In this document: positions 46,663-64,000 of the stretch, piece after piece
Numbering within the stretch: the stretch's first letter is position 1
Layout of the letters: every line of letters starts with the position of its first letter
Origin: Desmodesmus armatus
Lineage: Eukaryota > Chlorophyta > Chlorophyceae > Sphaeropleales > Scenedesmaceae
Reading direction: 5' to 3'
DNA: 64,000 bases
NCBI GenBank assembly: GCA_007449985.2
Contig: VIIQ02000844.1
Coordinates: 65,001 to 129,000, forward strand
Notes under the pieces: generated by a model
Databases searched by the model: none
Told to the model about the DNA's origin: nothing
The model's input: the letters and a program-made list of their open reading frames with translations, nothing else
Position numbers and translations under genes: made by a program

Positions 46663-49600
46663 ATGGGTGCAGACGTTATCGAAATGGCCCTGGAAGAAGA
46701 GCATTCGCACTCAGCTGCACCAAGAAAGGGTCCCAGGTGGCCAGTGAGTTGCAAGTGCTGCTGACTGCATCATGCTGCATGAGCTGCAGGATGACATGTG
46801 CATGCAGTTCAGCAAGCAGGTGACAGGTGTGCAGCAGCTCAAGAGCATCTCCTCTGGAACAAGCTTAGCAGCATGCACGATTACAATTCACAGAATGTTT
46901 CCCTGGTCCGTCCTGTCCATGTTGGTTCCTGCCCTGTCTGTCCTGTCATGTGTATGTTGATTACAGAAGCAAGCATTGCTTGCGTGCTTCTTCCTGTTGG
47001 GCATGGGCCTCATCACTTTCACAAACGCCACAAAACAAGCCGCAGACTACTTCAACGAACGCTACAAGGTGTGTGCACTGTAGGGTTGTGCTTTGTGGAC
47101 ATGTGGACAAAGGCAGGGTCGGTTTCCATGCGGGCCGCAGAGCACTGTCGCAGTAGTGGACTTCAAGTGCGGTGCTGAGTTTCCCTGCCCTCGTAACGGG
47201 GCTGTTTGTCATCAGCAGCCAGCTGCACCTGGATACTGCTGTCCCTGTGCTGACCAACATTGTGCTGGGGTTCACCCCTACCTGCTGCTACTGTGCATGC
47301 CTGCTGCTATGCACAGGGCATGTACACCAACAGGGTGGTGGACACCTGCTACACGGCTGGATTCCTGCTGACGCTGCTTGCGCTGTTCTTTGGAGGCCCG
47401 GACATGTGGCCAAACAAGCGTGCACGGATGTATTACGGCTACATCGTGTTCTTTGCTGCGCTGGTGTTGCCAATTCTGGTGAGCGCAGTGCCAGCTTCGC
47501 ATGCATACGCACCTGATGTCCGCATGTCCCACCCACCAGGAGGCTCACCCCTGCAACACCCTCTGCAGCAGCATGCCAGTCCTGCACATGCTTCCTGCGC
47601 AGCTGCGATTGACACATGGCGCCTCACTTTCACCCCTTGGGTGCACATGTTGCACACACTGTGTGCGGTGGTTGCCAACCACCACACCATCCTGTACATC
47701 TCTACTAGTACACCCTGACCGTTGTGCCGGGCTGCAACCTTGCGTCATGGCTTTGTGATGCTGCAGATCGACGCGCTGGTCGGCCTGCTGCCCACAGGCA
47801 CCGGCGGAGAGAGTCCGCCTGCAGGACTAGCACCCTGGGCTGTGGGGGCTTTCCTGGGTGGGGCTGCAGATATCACCGTGGCGTCCGTGCTGAACGGAGA
47901 AGCAGCAGCCCTGGGGTGCAATAAGGTAGGCTATGCTGCTGGGCTTCCTCATATGCAGGCCCAGGCCCTGCGTAGTGGTAGCAGTGATGATGTAACACAG
48001 CTGCTGCTTGCTGAGTGCGATGTCTCAGCAGCGCAGTAGTGTGTCACTCCAGCAGCTGAATGGTATTATTGGCCAAAAGCTGACAGTACGATTGCGGTCA
48101 AGCCATGAGCAGACTGCACACCGGCAAGTAATCCCAGCTGCCAAGTGTGTGCATGCCGGGCTGGCATGCACACTCTTGAGACTGAACACATGCTTACTAC
48201 AGCGCGCATACGGTACGGCAGCACATGTGGGACATGCCTGTGTGTGTGTCTGTCTACAGGCAGCTGCGTATGGCAGGTCGATAGGCGGTGTGTTCATCGT
48301 CTCGCTGCGCCTCATGATCAAGGCGCTGCATCCCACTGGAAGCGGGGACCTCACTCGGGTGCAACTGAGTGTTTGCATCCACCTTGCCATAGCAGCCGCA
48401 ATCCTGCTGGCATGTGTGCTGGTGACTACCTTTGCCATCCCTTACTTGGTTGATATGGTGCAGCAGACAGAGAGCGCTGAAGTGCCACCAGGTGCGTTGT
48501 GGGGATCCCGGACCGGTCCGGACCACTGTAGTTGACGCAACTGCTGTTCCTGCAGGCCGACGGTGTTCTGCCCAGGTGCATGCAGCCCAAGACGTGTGAT
48601 TGCTGTCTGTTACTGGATGGTGTGCGTTGTGCGCAAGACTGGAACCACACCCCTTCCACCCATTAGGTGTTAGCATGAGCATCAGCATGGGTGTTAGCAA
48701 CTGTTACAGGAAAGAAGATATACCTTTACACTGACAGTTGCAGGAGTTGGGGCCGTAAGTGAGCCAGGGGCTCATGTGAGGACTTGCATGCTGCGTGAGT
48801 GCGCTGCACTGCTGCAAGCTGCCTCATCAGGCTGTGCTGCATGCCTTTAACCCTGCCGTGCCGTGCCCTGCTCTGCTGTACCACATACGCAGGCCTGAGC
48901 TTCCCACAGACCCTCAACACAGCATTCACAGTGTTACAGGGAGGGCCCCAGGGCGAGGCAGCAGCAGCAGCTCTGCAGGCAGCATGCTCCCTGGCTCCCA
49001 TGCAGCCCACGGTTGAGTCCACCTTCGGTCTGCCCCTGTTGGAAGTCAGGCGCCTTGGAGGCTTTACACTGAGGTTGTCAAGGGTGCAGGACAATCCTGC
49101 AGCAGACGGCCATGCCAGCACAGCCCTCCCAGCTGTATCGACGCAACTGCCGACGGTTCACAGTGCGTTCAACGCAAGCATGCGGCAGCACTCCGTGGTG
49201 CACCGTTACATCGACGAACATGCAAGCACCTTCACAAACCTGAGGCGCCAGCACCGTGCGAGCAACTGCTCGACACCGTCCGCGCTGACAGACAGCAGGT
49301 GCACCACTCCCGCCAAATCGCCCCTCAGCACAGCGCCTGCAGGAGGATCCGATGCAGGAGACCACCATGCAAGGCCAGCACATGGACCCCCTATACACCG
49401 CCAGCTGAGCAACGTCCTTGGCAGGAGGCCTTCCAGGCGCAACAGCAGTGCAGGCGGGAGGACGCCACGAGTCTCCCAGGCGGCAAGCCCACCCCCGATG
49501 TCACCGCTCAGCATCCAAACAGATACATCACGATTTCTAGGCGGAGCAGGAGGTCAGCACACAGCACAGCAGGACGCAGGCAGGGCTGCACATACCCCTC

Positions 49601-51423
49601 GGGTGTCGGACCAATCAGGGATGAGTCATGCAGTAGATCTGGAGCAGCAGATCCGTGAGCAGCGGCTGACATGCACCAGTATCATGCACCATGCGGACGG
49701 CATGTCGGACAACAGGGATGCCTTCTCAAGTGGCTCCATGAGCCCCTCACCCTTTGTCAAGGAGCAGATGTCATCCCACTACGATGATGCAGATCAGAGT
49801 AAGCTGGGGTTGAGAATTGGGGATGGAGAGGACATAGGGACAGAGTGAATGCAACCAGTAGTGGTTAGCAGTAGCTATTTTGTGATATTGCAGTTGCAAA
49901 CTCCCAGGGAGAACAGCAGCACCTGCAATCGCCCTTAGACCAGCCAGCTAGGTAGCATGCACACACACACACCTGCGAACCCCTTGCATGCTGACCTTGT
50001 TGCATGTGCTGCTACTGCTGCTCAGGGGCCGTCAGGATACCTCTCAAAGATGTGCTGGGTGCGTGCTGGAAGGTGATTCTCTATGAGAAGCTGCCTGTGT
50101 TCCAGCTTGCGCTGCTAGTGATCCCCATCATCAGTGAGCAGAACAAGGCTATGGTGTGGGGCGCTGCAGACGGGGTGAGTGTGCGTTGCGCTCCAACCTG
50201 GATGCTTTGGGTGATGATGACTGCCTCACCTGAACAGATCCTGCAGCTCACGTGCGCTACTCCAGTCACAGTCGTGCAGTGGCAGCCAGTTTGCATGCTC
50301 AGCATGCTCAGCTCACTCCCCTTCATGTAGTGCCACTGCAGCAGTGACTGATCATTTTGAGTGGCAATCACACATGCCAGATGTGTGCATGGTAGTCAAT
50401 TGCGCTGTAGTGCCTGACGCATGCAACATGTGTGCTGATGCAAAGTTCGACGTGGCATGTCATCATGTTGCTGTTTCGCCGTGCAGACTGCCATCCAGAT
50501 TTACTACGCTCAGCTGGTGGTGAGTGCGGCCGGCTCTTCCTGCTTTCCTGCTGCAGCATGCCATGATAAATGCTGGTGGCGCCTACCGTCGATCTAGTGA
50601 AGGCTGATGTGATGTGAAACATGCCTCATCCTCAGCACTTGCCTGGCATCCTCCACATGCATCGCATGAGGGCGGCAGCGTACGCAGCAGTGAGCATGCA
50701 TCAGGGACCATTGCAACGGCCACATAAGTCGCAGTGTTTGTGCACCTTGAGTAAATCAACTCCGAGTTTTATTTACTGCCGTGGGTGTGCCCTGTCATGC
50801 TGCAGGAGCTTGCAAAGCTGTTGGGCAGTATGGTGGGCTCCCAGTTTGTGCCCGTCTTCCACCCTGGAGACCCAAAGTTTTTCAAGTCGTTGCTGCTGGG
50901 CCTCTCTGCAGCCATGACCGCATTCTTGGCAGCTTTTGTGCTGGCGAGGCAGTTCAGCGGCGGTGCTGTCGTGATGATTGCCCTGGTGTTCTCCTCCTAT
51001 GCTTTTGGAGGGTGAGCATACGCGCACGCAGCTGAATTCAGGGTGACGCTGCTGTTGAGTTTCACTGTGTTGCTTGCTGCAAGTAAACTCTGCCTGCAAG
51101 GTCAAAACCATAACAGGTCAGCCAGGCTCCTGCTACGCTGGTGTTAGCGTCACAGCCTCAAACCATGAGAGTCCCTGTGCCTCAGTCAGAATCAATCATT
51201 CAGTCTCCACTCCAGTCTCTCGTCAGTGTTGTTCACACGTATGTTGCATTGGGTTGTGTCGCTATGCTGCAGGCATGTCAACTCCACGACCTACACGCTG
51301 GCGAAGGACATGCCTACAGATGACCGCCGCATGGCCCAGATGATTTTGAGCCTGACATCAGCTGTGGGCAGCTGGCTGGCGTACTGCCTGGCCTGGATAT
51401 GGGTGGCCATCCCCGCAGTCTGA
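46663..51423 (+). CDS. Equilibrative nucleoside transporter (ENT/SLC29 family)
   Basis: Moves nucleosides across a membrane by facilitated diffusion or proton coupling. Plus-strand exons: 46663-46743, 46967-47068, 47157-47261, 47317-47478, 47767-47925, 48260-48491, 48893-49798, 50026-50174, 50487-50519, 50636-50689, 50806-51011, 51273-51423. They sum to 2340 nt (779 aa), all junctions in phase. A possible extra 30-nt exon lies at 46787-46816. ENT signatures: FFLLGMGLITFTNATKQAADYFNERY (TM1), AAYGRSIGGVFIVSLRLMIKAL (TM5 region) and a C-terminal TM pair ending MAQMILSLTSAVGSWLAYCL. About 11 hydrophobic helices can be counted. The loop after TM6 is enlarged by a ~300-aa Ser/His/Arg-rich insertion (exon 48893-49798), probably cytosolic and phosphorylatable. 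The donor of exon 3 (ATT|GTGCTG) is weak. Substrate and membrane cannot be inferred. Confidence 0.82.
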
Positions 51424-53535
51424 GCAGTATGAACAATGCGAATACTGGCAGTATAAGCAGTGTGTGACATCCCCCCACACCGAGCCGCGGCCCGATGCTT
51501 GGGGTGAGGTTAGGGTTTTGGGCTGCAGGTGCTGGGGTGTACCCTAATCCTGGGTTGCCGGCTGGCTGGCAGACTGCGGACAGCCTTCGGGCAGGATAGG
51601 GAGTCTTATGAGAACCCAACCCAGGCTGCTACTGTTTCTCATTCTGGATGTGTGTGGCTGTCCCTGCAGCTGCAGTGCCACAGTGAGCGCGTGCTCTGGG
51701 GTGGATTTGCCTAGACCCTGAATTCTAGCCATGAGTTTCCTGCGGCCGAGCGGCCCTTTGACAGTTGTATGACAGTTGGTGGGCTGATGATCTGGGTTTG
51801 CCCAACTGCATGACATTGGCCACACTTCCACGTGCCCTGGGCCCCAGTTTAAGTTTGATGACAGACCTTCCTGTAAGGCTCCAGGGAGCCTGTCTGGGTA
51901 GTGCTTTGGGGGATGGGTTGCCCAAACCGTGAAAACCCTGTTTCAGCAGTGGATCACCGGCCAGGCAGCCCTTGGACAAGGAGCCTCCGTGGAAAGCTCC
52001 AAGGAGCCTGCCTACCGTAGGCAAGGCTTGCAGAACTCAACTGAGAGCTGTGTGCTGATGCTATCTGATAGTGTGTGAGTGTGTGTTGAGCACGCATGTG
52101 CTGCACGGCTAGCTGTTGGATTGGTGTTGTGTGTCATGGCAGGTTGTGTTGTGTCCGTTGCTGACAAGTTGTTTGACAAGCAGAGAGAGTTTGAGCCCTG
52201 TGTGCTGAGGGTTGCAGGGGGTTAGGAAGTGGCAGCGCGGCTGTAGGCAGTTTGTGAGCATGCATGCATGTGTCAGCTGCACCATAAACTCAACAGCTAA
52301 GGTGCACTGCAAGATGCGCACACTGTAGGACTGTTTGCTGCGAGCCGTGGCATGGTAGAGTTTTTTGCTGCCAGGACACAAGGCAGTCACCGTGGCTGGT
52401 CCTTGGAAAGCAGCTTTGCCAAAGCAGCTGCACGTGCTGCTACTGCAGACACTCAGCTTTGTCGAATGAGGGCTGCATTGCCCTCCCTGAGAGATGCATA
52501 CGTTGCGTTGTGTCCTGCTATGAAAGCAGTGAGCGTGGTTGCAGTGTTAGGTGTTGAGGTTCCAGCTTATATGACTATTGCGCAGTAGCATAGAGGCATG
52601 GGTTGCCAGTACCATGCCGCTCGCTGCAGAGGTCTGGCTGAAGCAGCTGCCACGTGGTTTGTTCATGCCTGCACACCCGGGCCTGGGCCTGGTGCTCCTC
52701 CAGCAGACGGGTGTGCACGAACGTGCAACATGGCACTGCTAGGGTGCTTGTTGCTTTGGTCTCCTGCTGCTGAAGCACACAGGTGTGCTGAGTCACACTC
52801 AGCAACTTCATTCGCAAGTATGCGGCATATGCCACGCATGCCAAAACTGTGTTACAAGTCCGCCCTATGTGCAGCGTGGGTGTAGCCGCCTGCTGTGTGT
52901 CGGTCACATTGGCGTGCTGCATGTTAATTAAGAGTGCTGCATTTTGCTACTGCTGTTGGTTGGCTACAGAAACATACCAGTGATTAATCAAACCCTATGT
53001 TCTGTAGCCACAATATTGTGAGCCGCATCACTGTGATAACTGGTCAACTTTTCCAGGGTTGCTCAAGCAGGCTGGCAAGTCTCCCAAGCTGCATTATAGT
53101 GGTATTGGAGCTACTTTGTATCATGCTGTGGCTTGGGGCCCAGCCTGGGGTGTGAAGTGCCAGTAATCCAGATTTACTGCTGCCAAGCACTACCATCATA
53201 CATGTTGCTTGATAGCATACATCGATGGTATGATATCATGTTCAAAAAGGAACATGTGATACTTGAAATCTGCGAGAATGTATTGTCTGAGCTATTGCCA
53301 AACGTTCATGTTGATTCGCGCGGTAGGGATGGAAAACCCCAGCAAGCAGTTGATGTCCCCACTCCGCATAGCAACGTAACTTTTCGAAAGGTTACTTGCA
53401 GTCTGACTGGCTGCCCGCGTCCACGGAAGCAACTGCTGACACACTTGTGCTGCTCAATTTCTTGCAAACACTAGCTCCGCTGCTTGCTTCAACCTTCTGT
53501 ATCCTCATAAAATATATCCTGATACCCATCGAGAT
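51424..53535. other. Intergenic, ENT to LRR gene
   Basis: No supported gene. 51700-52030 contains loosely repeated AAGGAGCCT/CAGGGAGCCT words. An open frame at 53133-53474 is AT-richer than neighbours and ends CPRPRKQLLTHLCCSISCKH; no family is recognised, so it is left uncalled. Confidence 0.4.
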
Positions 53536-63239
<9,704 letters not shown>

Positions 63240-63337
63240 GTGTGTGGTGGGGGGGGGGGGGGGCTGGCTGGGATAATAGTCAGTAGTTCTTGTAGTGTGG
63301 CCATCACCCTGACAGTGTCTGTGGGGTGGGGGGAGGG

Positions 63338-63452
63338 GGGATGTGGACCTCAGCAACAACAGGTTCGGGGGGTGGCTGCCTCCACTGGCCCGCTATGTCA
63401 ACATGGAGTTATTTACAGCTAGTGACAGTGCTTTCATCGGCGACGTGCCAGG
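63338..63452 (+). repeat. Echo of LRR-gene exon 11
   Basis: Copy of the exon 11 3' two-thirds (VDLSNNRF, PPLARYVNME, AFIGDVP) plus its GTGTGT donor, within the following intron, with a G-run between the real exon end and the copy. Confidence 0.88.
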
Positions 63453-64000
63453 TGTGTAGGTGTGGGTGGGTGGAGAGGGCTGTTGGTGTCAGTGTTCTTG
63501 CAGTGTGGTGATGGGGTGGAAATGTTTCAAAGGGGCGCAGGATAGTTGGAGGGGGGGCCCAGTGAGCAGCGATTGATGCCCCAAAGGGGAGGGGAGTTTG
63601 CTTGGGTTGGGCTACACCCTGGCAATGGGACGACCTGAATCCCTTCAGGCCAGCCACAAAACTCCTAGGTGAGGCGATTCACTGGAGGCTTGATCGTGTT
63701 GTGTATAAGGGGCAGCAGAAAGGGTTGGAAATCCCCAAAACCCCAAGTCCCAAACCCCGAACCCTAGTACTAATCTTTTCGTTTCTCCTTGTGGATGACG
63801 ACGGGCGGCAGGACATGCACAGGTGCCCTTGGTGCATCCGCAGTGCGGTGTGGTGTTCGGGGTTGCATGCAACGGAGAGCAAAGTTGGATCTGTGAGTGA
63901 GGGTTTGGGGTTTGGTCTGCACAGTCCCTCACACGTCTGTTGGTGTCTTTTGCACCAGGAAGCCTTATCAGAAATCTTGAGCAAGAACTGCTGCACATAA
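63453..64000. other. Unresolved 3' continuation of the LRR gene
   Basis: Contains a CCCTTCAG acceptor-like site at about 63648 and TTTTGCACCAG at 63958, followed by about 42 nt open to the window end (possible exon start). Not enough sequence to decide. Confidence 0.3.

Noticed and set aside
51500..51545. Interstitial telomere repeat (GGTTAGGGTTTTGGG)
   Set aside because: Only about one and a half units of a plant/algal telomere-like word; not enough to call.

Overview
This is nuclear DNA of a chlorophyte green alga, most likely order Chlamydomonadales. Three things support this: genes split into many short exons with GT-AG introns, a large octotricopeptide-repeat (OPR) protein of the kind expanded in these algae, and an inserted piece of eukaryotic 28S rRNA. 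The very heavy CAG/CTG tracts and poly-G/poly-C runs recall Haematococcus-like genomes. That genus guess is inference only.

Layout, left to right. (1) 2-361: 3' end of a glycine-rich coding region, followed by repeats, including a dense CAACCGG/CCGGTTG cluster and a ~260-bp tandem duplication. (2) 2080-3700 (+): glutamine-rich protein with a frame break. (3) 4067-4491: an inverted 28S rRNA fragment between 34-bp direct repeats. (4) 5504-10671 (-): nine-exon radical-SAM RlmN-type rRNA methyltransferase, probably organelle-targeted. (5) 11778-14809 (-): six-exon NHL-repeat membrane protein. (6) 15625-21877 (-): OPR protein of about 1544 aa. (7) 22183-32053: cluster of five BTB/POZ genes (one +, four -) with an unusual C-terminal cysteine cluster and, in one member, RNA polymerase II CTD-like heptads. 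(8) 33711-34283 (-): 3' end of an unrecognised gene. (9) 35827-43640 (+): secreted Cys-rich protein gene with two inverted ~2.07-kb CACTA-like transposons in two of its introns. (10) 46663-51423 (+): equilibrative nucleoside transporter (ENT/SLC29-like). (11) 53536-beyond 63239 (+): secreted leucine-rich-repeat protein, incomplete at the window end.

Exon models were built by hand from splice sites, reading phase and family motifs. For the RlmN, NHL, OPR and ENT genes the exon lengths sum to a multiple of three and every junction is phase-consistent, which is strong internal support.

The most striking signal is in the introns. In the RlmN, NHL and LRR genes, introns contain partial copies ('echoes') of a neighbouring exon. 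Most copy the exon's 3' end plus its donor site and some copy its 5' end; a few are inverted to form hairpins. Donors are often followed by (GT)n and a G-run, and several acceptors are preceded by a C-run or by a (CTG)n tract ending in CTGCAG. One such tract has about 96 units (62788-63078). The BTB cluster (Cys cluster, CTD-like tail, shared upstream element) is the best candidate for an undescribed protein system.
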